In this document: piece by piece, positions 16,321-24,833 of the stretch
Position numbering within the stretch: the stretch's first letter is position 1
Layout of the letters: every line of letters starts with the position of its first letter
Source of the DNA: Mycobacterium aquaticum
GTDB taxonomy: Bacteria > Actinomycetota > Actinomycetes > Mycobacteriales > Mycobacteriaceae
Assembly: GCF_002086485.1 (NCBI RefSeq)
Contig: NZ_MVHF01000065.1
Location: forward strand, 1-36,588
Length of the DNA stretch: 36,588 nucleotides
Direction: 5' to 3'
The notes under the pieces: generated by a model
What the model saw: the letters and a program-made list of their open reading frames with translations, nothing else
Databases searched by the model: none
Told to the model about the DNA's origin: nothing
Program-made: the position numbers and the translations under genes

Positions 16321-17051
16321 ATCGCCAGCCCGCCGTCGACGGGCAGCACGACACCCGTGATGTAGCCGGCCTCTTCGCTCGCCAAAAATCCGACCGCGTG
16401 GGTAATTTCGGCTGGGGCGGCAAACCGACCGAGCGGGATCTGGGCAGCCACCTCGGCGCGGCGGTCCTCGGGCATCGAGTCGATCATTCGAGTTGCGGCA
16501 TTGGGGCTGATCGCGTTGACGGTAACTCCAAAGTTGGCGAGTTCCTTTGCCGTCGTCTTGGTAAAGCCGATGATGCCTGCTTTAGCGGTCGCGTAGTTGG
16601 CCTGCCCGAAGTTCCCATGCAGCCCGGTGTACGAGGTCACGTTGATCACCCGCCCATGACGCTGCGCCCGAAAGTGGGGTGTGCAAGCCCGAGTCAGCCG
16701 GAAGGTGCCGCCGGCGTGAACGGCCAGCACGCTCTCCCAGTCTTCGTCGGAAATCTTCCAGCTGACTGAGTCACGCAGCAGGCCGGCGTTGTTGACCACG
16801 ATGTCAACGCGTCCGGTGTCCGCCACGATGGCCGCGACCGCCGCGTCCACGGACCCAGTGTCGGCGACGTCCACCACCCGGGTACGGAGCCCGCCTTCGG
16901 CAGCGTTCGCTACGGCCGATTCATCGCGATCAAGGGCGAAAACATCGGCACCAGCGGCATGGAAGAATTTAGCCAGTTCCAGGCCGATGCCGCGACCGGC
17001 GCCGGTCACGATCGCGGTCCGGCCGGTGAAGTTGAACTCGACGTTCGCCAA
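16317..17051 (-). CDS. FabG-like SDR (3-oxoacyl reductase / 3-hydroxyacyl-CoA dehydrogenase type)
   Basis: 244 residues, the compact size of FabG. It shows TGAGRGIG (residues 16-23), NNAG, the catalytic Ser in NVTSYTGLHGNFGQ, the catalytic NYATAK, the NAISPNAATRM loop and the ending GYITGVVLPVDGG. FabG-like proteins in degradation clusters often oxidise 3-hydroxyacyl-CoA. Only TTG at 17051 gives a sensible N-terminus; AAAGG lies about 9 nt upstream. The gene follows the acyl-CoA dehydrogenase by 133 bp and overlaps the next SDR, fitting a beta-oxidation-like order of ligase, dehydrogenase, hydroxyacyl dehydrogenase and decarboxylase. Confidence 0.85.
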   Translation of the reverse strand: MANVEFNFTGRTAIVTGAGRGIGLELAKFFHAAGADVFALDRDESAVANAAEGGLRTRVVDVADTGSVDAAVAAIVADTGRVDIVVNNAGLLRDSVSWKISDEDWESVLAVHAGGTFRLTRACTPHFRAQRHGRVINVTSYTGLHGNFGQANYATAKAGIIGFTKTTAKELANFGVTVNAISPNAATRMIDSMPEDRRAEVAAQIPLGRFAAPAEITHAVGFLASEEAGYITGVVLPVDGGLAM

Positions 17052-17184
17052 AGTTCTGCCTTTCTATTGTCAAGATCGTACGGTGGCTATCGGTCAGCTG
17101 CCCACCCGACGGTGTTCGTGTGAGTTCAATTGGTGGGCAGCGGTTTCCGCTCAGTCTGGCTTCAGCCAATGCATTCCTCAGCAG

Positions 17185-18357
17185 TTACTCGGAACCTGCC
17201 CGACCCGCATGTCGCACATCTGGGAAACCGAGGTTCCGTCCGACGAGTTCCTTCATGATCTCGTTGGTGCCTGCCCAGATTCGCGTGACGCGCGCATCCC
17301 GCCAAGCGCGGGCGACCCGGTACTCGGTCATATAGCCGTAGCCACCGTAGACTTGGACGCAACCGTCGAGGACGCGACCCTGCACATCGGAGGACCACCA
17401 CTTGGCCTTCGCCGCGTCGACCGCAGTCAGTTCGCCCCGCACGTGGCGGTCAACACAGCGGTCGACATAAGCCTGCGTGACTTCCATCTCGGTCGCCATC
17501 TCTGCCAGGTGGAACTTCATCCCCTGGAACGACCCGATGCTTTGTCCGAACGCCTGGCGTTCCTTGGCATAGCTGATGGTGTCCTCGAGGATCGAAGCGG
17601 CATGCGCGAGATTGGCGACCGCTCCACTGATCCGCTCCTGGGGTAGGCGGTCCATCATATGTTTGAAACCGCTGTTCTCCTCCCCCAGCAAGTTCTCCTC
17701 AGGCACGAACACATCATCGAAAAAGAGCTCTGCAGTGTCGCTTTCGGGCTGTCCGATCTTGTCGAGTTTGCGGCCGACGGTGAAACCGGCCATGCCCTTC
17801 TCGACCACGAAGAGTGACAAGCCACGCGACCGGGCGTTTGGAGTCGTGCGGGCAGCCACAACGACGAGATCGGCCGACCCGCCATTGGTGATGAATGTCT
17901 TCGAACCGTTGAGTACCCAACCGCCAGAAGCACGTTGGGCCGTGGTTTTGATACCCGCGACATCGGTACCACCCGCACTCTCGGTCATACCCATCGCGGT
18001 TACCAGCTCGCCGGAACAGAATCCCGGCAACCACCGCTGGTGCTGCTCAGACGTGCCCAGCTCGACAAGGTAGGGCGCCACGACATCGACATGAATCGCA
18101 AAGCAAGAGTTCGCGGCGAGCGAGAAGCGAGCGAGTTCTTCACCGAGGATCGCCTGATATCCCCAGTCGGGAGCACCGCTACCGCCGAGGTGCTCGGGAA
18201 CTCCGAGGCCCAGTAACTCTGCCTTGCCGGCGATCCGCCAGATCTCCCTGGCGAAGCACCGCTGCTCGATGAAGGATTCGTAGCGAGGTTCAAGGTCACG
18301 GTCGATGAAGGAGCGCACAGATTCCCGGAAGGCGAGATGCTCCTGCGTCTGATTCAT
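17185..18357 (-). CDS. Acyl-CoA dehydrogenase
   Basis: A 390-residue FAD enzyme that introduces an alpha,beta double bond into an acyl-CoA. Recognisable segments are the flavin-site AMGMTESAGGTDVAGIKTTA, FITNGGSADLVVVAART, LFFDDVFVPEENLLG, ERQAFGQSIGSFQGMKFHLA and QVYGGYGYMTEY, then RIWAGTNEIMKELV. The usual MCAD-type catalytic Glu (E in YEGT) is Ala here. A Glu in LPQERISG (middle region) sits where isovaleryl- and long-chain acyl-CoA dehydrogenases place their base, so the enzyme is probably of that type. ATG 18357 overlaps the CoA-ligase stop by 4 bp, which excludes the longer upstream frame. Co-translation with the ligase is very likely. Confidence 0.9.
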   Translation of the reverse strand: MNQTQEHLAFRESVRSFIDRDLEPRYESFIEQRCFAREIWRIAGKAELLGLGVPEHLGGSGAPDWGYQAILGEELARFSLAANSCFAIHVDVVAPYLVELGTSEQHQRWLPGFCSGELVTAMGMTESAGGTDVAGIKTTAQRASGGWVLNGSKTFITNGGSADLVVVAARTTPNARSRGLSLFVVEKGMAGFTVGRKLDKIGQPESDTAELFFDDVFVPEENLLGEENSGFKHMMDRLPQERISGAVANLAHAASILEDTISYAKERQAFGQSIGSFQGMKFHLAEMATEMEVTQAYVDRCVDRHVRGELTAVDAAKAKWWSSDVQGRVLDGCVQVYGGYGYMTEYRVARAWRDARVTRIWAGTNEIMKELVGRNLGFPDVRHAGRAGSE

Positions 18358-19922
18358 ATTCCTGCTTCCGTACCGTTCTTGGTCGCCACCTGGTGTACGG
18401 CGACCGGAGGCGTCATGGCGGATCCCGCATGGCCGAAGAGCTGTTGTGCCAGTACGCGCTTGAGGACCTTGCCGGTGGCGCTCATCGGGAGTTGATCGAG
18501 GATGACGAGCTCGCGGGGACGCTTGTAGCGCGCCACCCGTTCGGAGATCCAATCCAGAATTGCCGGCGAATCGTCGGCCGCGGACGCCGTCAGTCGCACG
18601 ACCGCAACCACTTCCTCGCCGTACCGTGGATCGGGACGACCGATCACCACGGCATCGACAACAGCTGGGTGGTGCTTGAGGTTCTCCTCGATCTCGCGGG
18701 GATACACGTTGTATCCCCCTCTGATGATGAGCTCCTTCTTGCGGTCGATGATGGCGATGTATCCGTCGTCGTCCCTGATGCCGATATCGCCGGTACGAAA
18801 CCAGCCATCGACCATGACTTCGGCGGTGGCATCCGGGCGGCCGAGGTATCCCTTGAAGACGTTGTGCCCCCGGACGACCACCTCGCCGCGTTCTCCGGTG
18901 CGGACGAACTCGATTCGATCGGAAACATCATCGCGGGCGATCTCGACCTCAACACCCCAGACCGGGCGACCGACGGTTCCGGGCCGACGCGGGAAGTGTG
19001 GCTGGTTGAAGCACACCATCGGGGAGGTCTCCGAAAGGCCGTACCCCTCCATGATCACCGTGTTGAATGCCGCTTCGAAGTCAGTGAGCAGCGAAACCGC
19101 CATCGGTGCGCCGCCTGAGGTGCATAACCGCAGCGTCGGGATCTGCGCAGCGCCGGCGCGCGCGGCTTCGAGCAATGCGACGTACATGGTAGGTACACCC
19201 TCCAAGATGGTGACACGGTGCTCGGCCATCAGTCGCAGCGCATCTTCGGCATGGAAGCGGGGCATGACCACCAAACAACTGCCCGCCAGGAAACCCGCGT
19301 TCATCACGCAGGTCATGCCGTACACGTGAAAGAGCGGAAGTGCGGCCAGGATGACATCCTGCTCGGTAAGGCTGAATAGGTTCGGCGAAGCCGAAATCCA
19401 GGCGTTCCAGAGCAAGTTCGAGTGCGACAGAACCGCACCTTTAGGCGTTCCGGTCGTGCCGCTGGTGTAAATGACCACGGCGTCGTCGTCGCCCGCGAGC
19501 GCCGGTCGCTCAGTCGGCCCAGAGGCGGGCGGTAGTTCGGCCCAAGTCAGACTCCGACAACCCACTCTGTCGGCAACCGGGGAAGCCACATCCGCGGGAT
19601 CGCCGCTGGTGACGAGTAGCGACGCCCCGCTGTCGACGATCGCGTGCTCAAGTTCCTTGGCCGACAGTAGTGGATTGAGCGGCACCACCGTCGCTCCCAC
19701 CGCCAGACCCGCGAAATATGCCTCAATGAAGGGGATCCCGTTGTTCATCAGGATCGCGAGTCGCTGCCCGCTAGTTACACCCTGCTGGGCGAGTGAGGAG
19801 GCCGAAGCTCGCACATTGAGAGCAAGCTCGGCATAGGTAATCGTTTTGCCGTCTGCAATCACCGCAGGCCTGTCCGGAAAGCGTGTGGAGCTCTCGAACA
19901 GTAGCTCACAGGTCGCCGTCAT
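18354..19922 (-). CDS. Acyl-CoA synthetase (AMP-forming, class I adenylating enzyme)
   Basis: A 522-residue ligase that joins a carboxylic acid to CoA through an acyl-adenylate. Core motifs are in order: YTSGTTGTPKGAVLSH (P-loop, near residue 155), YGLSETSP (A5), WFRTGDIGIRDDDGYI (A7), DRKKELIIRGGYNVYPREIE (A8 hinge) and PMSATGKVLKR with the A10 catalytic Lys. ATG 19922 is favoured (GGGGA 6-7 nt upstream); ATG 19934 is an alternative. It is the first gene of the minus-strand unit ligase-ACAD-SDR-SDR-ADC. Site E of the recurrent palindrome lies about 120 bp upstream. The acid chain type cannot be told from the sequence. Confidence 0.9.
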   Translation of the reverse strand: MTATCELLFESSTRFPDRPAVIADGKTITYAELALNVRASASSLAQQGVTSGQRLAILMNNGIPFIEAYFAGLAVGATVVPLNPLLSAKELEHAIVDSGASLLVTSGDPADVASPVADRVGCRSLTWAELPPASGPTERPALAGDDDAVVIYTSGTTGTPKGAVLSHSNLLWNAWISASPNLFSLTEQDVILAALPLFHVYGMTCVMNAGFLAGSCLVVMPRFHAEDALRLMAEHRVTILEGVPTMYVALLEAARAGAAQIPTLRLCTSGGAPMAVSLLTDFEAAFNTVIMEGYGLSETSPMVCFNQPHFPRRPGTVGRPVWGVEVEIARDDVSDRIEFVRTGERGEVVVRGHNVFKGYLGRPDATAEVMVDGWFRTGDIGIRDDDGYIAIIDRKKELIIRGGYNVYPREIEENLKHHPAVVDAVVIGRPDPRYGEEVVAVVRLTASAADDSPAILDWISERVARYKRPRELVILDQLPMSATGKVLKRVLAQQLFGHAGSAMTPPVAVHQVATKNGTEAGI

Positions 19923-20042
19923 CTTGTTCCCCATCTCCGTGTGCCTACCCGCCCGGTCAGCGGGCCCGAACCGTGTCGCGCACTGCGCACGGCAGGAACT
20001 GTCGGAGCGAACCGCACTCTGCATCCTTCCGAGGTGAATGAA

Positions 20043-20066
20043 CGCTTAGTCACTAAGCTTACTGAG
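20043..20066. promoter_or_regulatory. Operator-like site E before the CoA-ligase operon
   Basis: CGCTTAGT (20043-20050) is followed by ACTAAGCTTACTGAG (20052-20066). The sequence contains a perfect GCTTAG-tca-CTAAGC inverted repeat (20044-20058) and a left half-site of the recurrent motif. It lies in the 321-bp gap before the CoA-ligase gene, where that operon's promoter must be. Confidence 0.5.
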
Positions 20067-20192
20067 CTGTGCCGAATCCGGCAAGCCGCGGGTAATCTCT
20101 CATGCAGGAGGCGCCGATCCTGACGCCGTGGACGCAAGACGCAGCCGACGAAATCGGGATCGGTTTGCGAATCAGCCTGTGTGCCGACAGCT

Positions 20193-20216
20193 TTGAGTTA
20201 CGTGCCGCAAACTCAA
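20193..20216 (-). terminator. Hairpin after the DapD-like gene
   Basis: TTGAGTT (20193-20199) and AACTCAA (20210-20216) pair around a 10-nt loop, 27 bp beyond the stop of the last gene of the long minus-strand operon. It probably separates that operon from the CoA-ligase operon. No U-run follows. Confidence 0.4.
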
Positions 20217-20243
20217 TCCGTGGGGTACCACCGACCGCGGTGT

Positions 20244-21074
20244 CTAGCTGATAATCCCGATCTTCTCCACCGCGGCAGCTAGGTTTTCATTGGCCGTCAG
20301 TCGGGGATCTCGACAACCGATCACCAAGGCGGCGGCGATGCCGATGGACCCGGATGTTGAACCTGGCGCGGGGACGGTACCGGGGATGACGATGGAGTTC
20401 TCGGGCACTTCGTTCCCACTCGTTTCCAGGGAAACCCCGCTGACGTCGACCACTCGGCTTGCCGGGGTGATGGTGACCCCGGGCGCCAGGATGGCGCCAT
20501 GTCGCACCCGTACCCCAGCACCCACTACACACCCACTGCCGATATGGCAGTCGTCCTCAACAATGGCCGGCCGGGCCTCGATCGGATGGAGCGAACCGAC
20601 GATGCTGGTACATGGCAAGATCTTTACGCGAGAACCGATCTGTGCGCAGGTGCCCAGCGCCACCCAGGTGTCGATCAGAGTCTCTGCGCCGACCCAGACG
20701 CCGAGGTGCACGTAGCAGGCCGCCAGCGTGGTCCCGGGGCCGAAGAACGATCCATGCCGGGCAACTGCGGGCGGCGCAACCCGGATCTGCCCTACTTCTA
20801 AGCCGCGCTTCAATGGGAATCGATCTCTGAACTGCAGCGGACCGGCCTCAAACACTGTCGTTGGCTGACTATGCCGGTAATACAAGTCGAGGGCCTTTTT
20901 CACCCATAGGTTGACGGTCCACTCACCCTCCGTCTGATCGGCACAACGAATGTTGCCACTATCGATCAGATCGACGGCCTCGCGAGTGGCGCGCCACTCC
21001 GCTCGATTAAGTGTGGTGGGCATCCGTGCCCAGATCTCAGCAATCGTCTCGGCAAGCTGTTCGGTGCCAGCCAT
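20244..21074 (-). CDS. DapD-like N-acyltransferase (tetrahydrodipicolinate succinyltransferase family)
   Basis: 276 residues, close in size and layout to proteobacterial-type DapD. A helical N-terminus ends GEWTVNLWVKKALDLYYR (compare DapD 'GEW.VNQWVKKAV.LYFR'). A left-handed parallel beta-helix follows, with hexapeptide repeats including ETLIDTWVALGTCAQIGSRV, IVEDDCHIGSGCVVGAGVRV and HGAILAPGVTI. The DapD Asp (here Asp135 in IDTW) is kept. The segment holding the second DapD acid (SEVVEG in E. coli) reads GCVVGAG, with no Glu. Mycobacteria normally use a different DapD form for lysine synthesis, so this copy probably acylates another amine; a DapD homologue, TabB, takes part in tabtoxin synthesis. 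ATG 21074 has GGGAGGAA just upstream. It is the last gene of the operon. Confidence 0.8.
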   Translation of the reverse strand: MAGTEQLAETIAEIWARMPTTLNRAEWRATREAVDLIDSGNIRCADQTEGEWTVNLWVKKALDLYYRHSQPTTVFEAGPLQFRDRFPLKRGLEVGQIRVAPPAVARHGSFFGPGTTLAACYVHLGVWVGAETLIDTWVALGTCAQIGSRVKILPCTSIVGSLHPIEARPAIVEDDCHIGSGCVVGAGVRVRHGAILAPGVTITPASRVVDVSGVSLETSGNEVPENSIVIPGTVPAPGSTSGSIGIAAALVIGCRDPRLTANENLAAAVEKIGIIS

Positions 21075-21126
21075 TAGTTCCTCCCTCAGCCTGGGGCCGT
21101 ATCGATGAGCACCAACTCGATACTGG

Positions 21127-22584
21127 TTACTGACGTCCGATTCGCGCGTAGGTCTCCGGTCGCTTCTGGCGATACAGAAGCGCCAGACCAATTCCGGCCA
21201 GAATGCTGCCGTACACCAGCACGAACGTCCCCATGACCAATGTCTTTGTGCCGCCGATCAATACGTCGATATTCGCGGTGGCGACGACTGTGCCGACGAG
21301 CAGGCCGACGAAGGCCACTGCCGGTGCGATCGTCGACTTCCAGCGGCTCACCCGAATCGAGTTGCGCCAGAAGTAGACCGGAATAGCAATGCTGGTCAGC
21401 AGCAGCAGGACGATCAGGACATAGCCAAAAATGCCGAACAATACCGCGTAGAGCATCGTGGGATCGGCGCCGAAGATCACCAGTGGCGCGATCCCTAGCA
21501 GGTTCAGCACAGTTACCGCCGCTGATGATCGGTGCGGCGAGCCATGCCGCGGGTGCACCGCGCTGAGGAACTTAGGCAGGATCCGATCCACGCTCAAGTT
21601 GTAGAGGTAGCGGGACAAGATATTGTGACCGGCCAGGATAGCGGCGAAGGTGCTGGTGACCAGCAGCAGGGTGACGAGATCGGTGGCCAGCCGGCCCAGG
21701 TAGTGCTCGAAGCTGGCAAGTACCGATCCGGTCGGATCGGCAGCGGCGGCGTCAACCACCGAGCCTGGACCATAGGCCTGCACAAACACCCAGGCGGTGA
21801 AAACGTAGAGGCAGGTCACGAATGCCACGGCCATATACACCGTACGAGGAATCGTCCGGTCCGGCGTACGCACCTCCTCGCGAAAAATAATTGACGCTTC
21901 GAACCCGCCGTAACAGCACATCGCCAGCAGCAAGCCAACACCGGCCGATCCGGAGAACATCGCAGGCGGCGTGAACGAGTCCAGCGCTAGTCCCTCGGCG
22001 CCACCAGTGAACACAACTACCGCGTCGTAAAGCAGGACCAGGCAGATCTCGGCAAGAAGCGCGACGATCAGGACACGCGCCGAGAGTTCCAACTTGAAGT
22101 AGCCCAGCACGCTGACGACGACAGCGAGCCCCGCCACCCATACCCACCATGGGATGTCGGGACCGCCGAGTGTCTTCCCGACCAATACCGTCAGAACCAA
22201 GCCCCCGTAGGAGAAGCTGGCTATCAGCATGAAGTAGTAGCAGAGGATGGCCAGGAACGACGCCCCAAGACCGACCAGGCGCCCCAGGCCCGCAGTGATG
22301 TACGCGTAGAAGCCGCCCGGGTTGGGCAAGTGCCGCGACATCGAGGTAAAACCGACGGAGAAGGTGAGAAACAACGCGCCCGCGACCAGGTAGGCGACAG
22401 GCGCTCCGAGTCCATTGCCGACACCAACGACCACGGGAATGAATCCCACGGCGATCGACAGCGGCGCATTGAACGCCAACACCGTGAAGAACAGTTGCAT
22501 GGTCCCGAGGTTCCCACGAAGTCGCGACGGCTCCCGGCCGTTCGTTGCGGCCGCAGCCTCTGTCGGTGTAGCACCTATTTCCAC
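21127..22584 (-). CDS. APC-superfamily amino acid/amine permease
   Basis: A 485-residue integral membrane protein with about twelve segments. Family signs are NAPLSIAVGFIPVVVGVGNGLG in TM1 (the substrate-binding break), PNPGGFYAYITAGLGR (the conserved 'P.aGg.Y.yv' motif before TM3) and YGGFEASIIFREEVRTPDRTIPR after TM6. Such carriers import amino acids, polyamines or related amines with protons. GTG 22584 is used because AAAGGAAA lies a few nt upstream and the longer frame would add a hydrophilic Arg-rich tail. It sits between the CrtI-like oxidoreductase (103-bp gap) and the DapD-like gene (52-bp gap), so it probably brings in the compound that the island degrades. Confidence 0.85.
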   Translation of the reverse strand: MEIGATPTEAAAATNGREPSRLRGNLGTMQLFFTVLAFNAPLSIAVGFIPVVVGVGNGLGAPVAYLVAGALFLTFSVGFTSMSRHLPNPGGFYAYITAGLGRLVGLGASFLAILCYYFMLIASFSYGGLVLTVLVGKTLGGPDIPWWVWVAGLAVVVSVLGYFKLELSARVLIVALLAEICLVLLYDAVVVFTGGAEGLALDSFTPPAMFSGSAGVGLLLAMCCYGGFEASIIFREEVRTPDRTIPRTVYMAVAFVTCLYVFTAWVFVQAYGPGSVVDAAAADPTGSVLASFEHYLGRLATDLVTLLLVTSTFAAILAGHNILSRYLYNLSVDRILPKFLSAVHPRHGSPHRSSAAVTVLNLLGIAPLVIFGADPTMLYAVLFGIFGYVLIVLLLLTSIAIPVYFWRNSIRVSRWKSTIAPAVAFVGLLVGTVVATANIDVLIGGTKTLVMGTFVLVYGSILAGIGLALLYRQKRPETYARIGRQ

Positions 22585-22687
22585 CGTATTTCCTTTCTCG
22601 CAACGGTCAACGGCATGGAGTCGCCTCGAACTCATAAAGCCAGAACCGACAGCCCGACCCATGAAGGCGCTACTCGGCCATCAGTGA

Positions 22688-24340
22688 CTACTGGAAGCCT
22701 TCATCGAACACGCCGGCATCGAACTGGCTGCGCTCCTGATCCGCGAGGTCCCGCTGGATTTCGTGCGCAGCATTGTGACCGGCAAGACCCGAAACATACA
22801 ATGCCGGCCATGTTCCATTGCTGCAGAAATACAATCCCCTAACGGGCGCACGGTAATCACTGAAGCCAGCCACCGGCCGCCAGTTGAACGCGCGCGATGC
22901 GGTGATGTTGCCATGCAGCGCATGGCCTTCCAGTAAGCCGAACTCATTCTCCAAATCACGGGGTGTCAAGTACCGATAATCCTCGACGATCTGATCCAGA
23001 TTTGAGATATGCGGTGACAGAAATCCCAGAACGTGCTTGGCCCAGGTGTTTCCGATCGACTTCCAATCGCCCACCGCGAGGTGGTACGGAGCGTAGGACA
23101 CGGACAGACTCATGACGTGTCGTCCTTCGGGCGCGAGCGTTGGATCAGCAGCGGTCTGCACCAGACCGTAGATGATCGGATCGCCTGACCAGTCGCCGCG
23201 GGTGGCCGCCACATAGCTTTGTTGCATGGCATCCTGCGTCATGCCGATCCGGAAACCACAACGAGCAAGCAGGTCATTCTCAGCGCGATCGGTCGCACAA
23301 GCGAACTGAGGCAAGTCATTCAGCGCGACATAGACCTTCGACATGCAACCGGCCATGCCGACGCCGGCGAATGCGGATCGCGCATCGGGATCAATCGCAT
23401 CCTCGGGGACCAGGTCGAGGATCGTGGTCTTCGGATTGATCGCGGATGCGACTACTCCAGCACTGATCTCCTCGCCACCCTCGACAACAACACCTTCGAC
23501 GCCCTTCGAGCCGACCTTGATCTGTTCAACGGCACAGGCGGTTCGGATTTGCCCGCCTCTGGCCAGAAACGAGTTGGCCAATGCCTCAGTGATGGCACCC
23601 ATACCGCCGATGGGCGCGCGTGACGCAAAGTCGGCCGCCGCGCTGATCTTCGGCCGGTTCCGGACCGCACTGCTACCCCGATACAGGGCGCGGTGCATCA
23701 GCTGAAACGCCGTACCCGGGGTAGCCGGACCGAGGAAGTTACCCGTGGCGGCAAGCATCGCCAGCGAAGACTGTAACTCTTCGGACTTCAGATGCTCACG
23801 CACCAGATCAGTTGCGCTGCCGAACATCACCTTCGCAAATAATTCCTCCTGCGCAGCCGTCTTCGGCCGTGAGGCCACTTCGGCGAATGATGGCGGCGGA
23901 CCGAAGAACGATACGTCGAGCGCCGTCGCCAATTCCATGATGTCGTCAAGAAGCCGACGCTGCGCCTCATAATCGCCGGGCGCGAACCGATCAAACTCTT
24001 TGCGAACGTCCGCCACATCCGGCCAGGACACCACCCGCCGCCCATCGGGGAACGAGATGAAGGAACTCGGGCGTAGCGATTCCGTCCATTTCAGCCCATG
24101 CTGCTCAAGCCGGAGGTCCGACAATACCTTGGCTTCGAAGTTGTGGGCGGAGTTAGCGACGAGGTTACCCCGCACGCCCGGAAACAATTCGGCGGTCGCA
24201 CAGAGACCACCGATTGTTTCCCGCCGCTCAAGCAACAGGACGCGGAGGCCTGAACCCGCCAGGTATGAGCCCGCTACGAGACCGTTATGTCCGCCGCCCA
24301 CGATGATGACATCGAAGTCTGGGCCTGCTCCAACTAGCAT
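22688..24340 (-). CDS. FAD-dependent oxidoreductase, CrtI/PYROXD2-like
   Basis: 550 residues. The N-terminus carries the dinucleotide fold (DVIIVGGGHNGLVAGSYLAG, residues 10-29), then LLLERRETIGGLCAT. The C-terminus carries the FAD-closing segment (GLYFCSNGTWPALYVSGLAG). Size and spacing fit the phytoene-desaturase-like/PYROXD2 group, whose members dehydrogenate C-C or C-N bonds. The family is broad and no carotenoid genes are nearby, so carotenoid work is unlikely. It follows the cupin gene by 123 bp and is surrounded by amine-type enzymes, so an imine- or enamine-forming dehydrogenation is plausible. ATG 24340 is the first start and has a GGAAGG-like site some distance upstream. Confidence 0.8.
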   Translation of the reverse strand: MLVGAGPDFDVIIVGGGHNGLVAGSYLAGSGLRVLLLERRETIGGLCATAELFPGVRGNLVANSAHNFEAKVLSDLRLEQHGLKWTESLRPSSFISFPDGRRVVSWPDVADVRKEFDRFAPGDYEAQRRLLDDIMELATALDVSFFGPPPSFAEVASRPKTAAQEELFAKVMFGSATDLVREHLKSEELQSSLAMLAATGNFLGPATPGTAFQLMHRALYRGSSAVRNRPKISAAADFASRAPIGGMGAITEALANSFLARGGQIRTACAVEQIKVGSKGVEGVVVEGGEEISAGVVASAINPKTTILDLVPEDAIDPDARSAFAGVGMAGCMSKVYVALNDLPQFACATDRAENDLLARCGFRIGMTQDAMQQSYVAATRGDWSGDPIIYGLVQTAADPTLAPEGRHVMSLSVSYAPYHLAVGDWKSIGNTWAKHVLGFLSPHISNLDQIVEDYRYLTPRDLENEFGLLEGHALHGNITASRAFNWRPVAGFSDYRAPVRGLYFCSNGTWPALYVSGLAGHNAAHEIQRDLADQERSQFDAGVFDEGFQ

Positions 24341-24463
24341 TCTGAACGGGCCACCTTCCTGTTAGGCCAATTTGTTCTTGCTGCACCGCACCCGACGGGA
24401 TTCGCGGCCGGCAACGGTGCAGCGGACTGCCGAGTGTCGCCTCGACGGCGAGCACTCCGACGT

Positions 24464-24805
24464 CTAAGCGTCCGACCAAGACAGATAGACGTCTGTGATC
24501 GTCTCGCGGATATCGATCAGCATGCTTTGCCCGGCGGGCAGAATGTAGGTGTCCCCCGCCGTCGCGTCGATCGTCTCGCCGGCATCCGTCTCGATCACAA
24601 TGTGACCAGCCAGCAGGTGGGTGAATTCCTCTGCCTCGAGCGTGAACCGAAACTTCCCCGGTGTACAGCTGAACAGGCCCACTGTGCCTCGGCCATCCGG
24701 CGTCGAATAGAGAATGCTCCCGGCCGCCTTCGGCTCACCGGACAGGATCGTTGCTCCGACGATCGGGGTGGGTTCCATCTCCGCTGGTGCTGGAATGTGG
24801 GTCAT
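24464..24805 (-). CDS. Small cupin-domain protein
   Basis: 113 residues forming a single cupin barrel of the cupin_3 (DUF861) type. Typical strands are VGLFSCTPGKFRFTLEAEEFTHLLAGHIVIETDAG and TAGDTYILPAG. The metal-binding His/Glu set of canonical cupins is only partly present (E and H in EEFTHLL). Relatives include ureidoglycine aminohydrolase-like and sarcosine-oxidase-cluster proteins, often encoded with amine-oxidising flavoenzymes. AAAGGG lies 7 nt before the ATG. It lies 28 bp after an SDR gene and 123 bp before the CrtI-like gene. Catalytic or sensing role unknown. Confidence 0.75.
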   Translation of the reverse strand: MTHIPAPAEMEPTPIVGATILSGEPKAAGSILYSTPDGRGTVGLFSCTPGKFRFTLEAEEFTHLLAGHIVIETDAGETIDATAGDTYILPAGQSMLIDIRETITDVYLSWSDA

Positions 24806-24833
24806 CTGATGCCCTTTCGATTGCCGTTGGTCG

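Noticed and set aside
18393..19118. Long plus-strand frame opposite the acyl-CoA synthetase
   Set aside because: It is a shadow of the ligase gene, has no ribosome binding site and no protein motifs.
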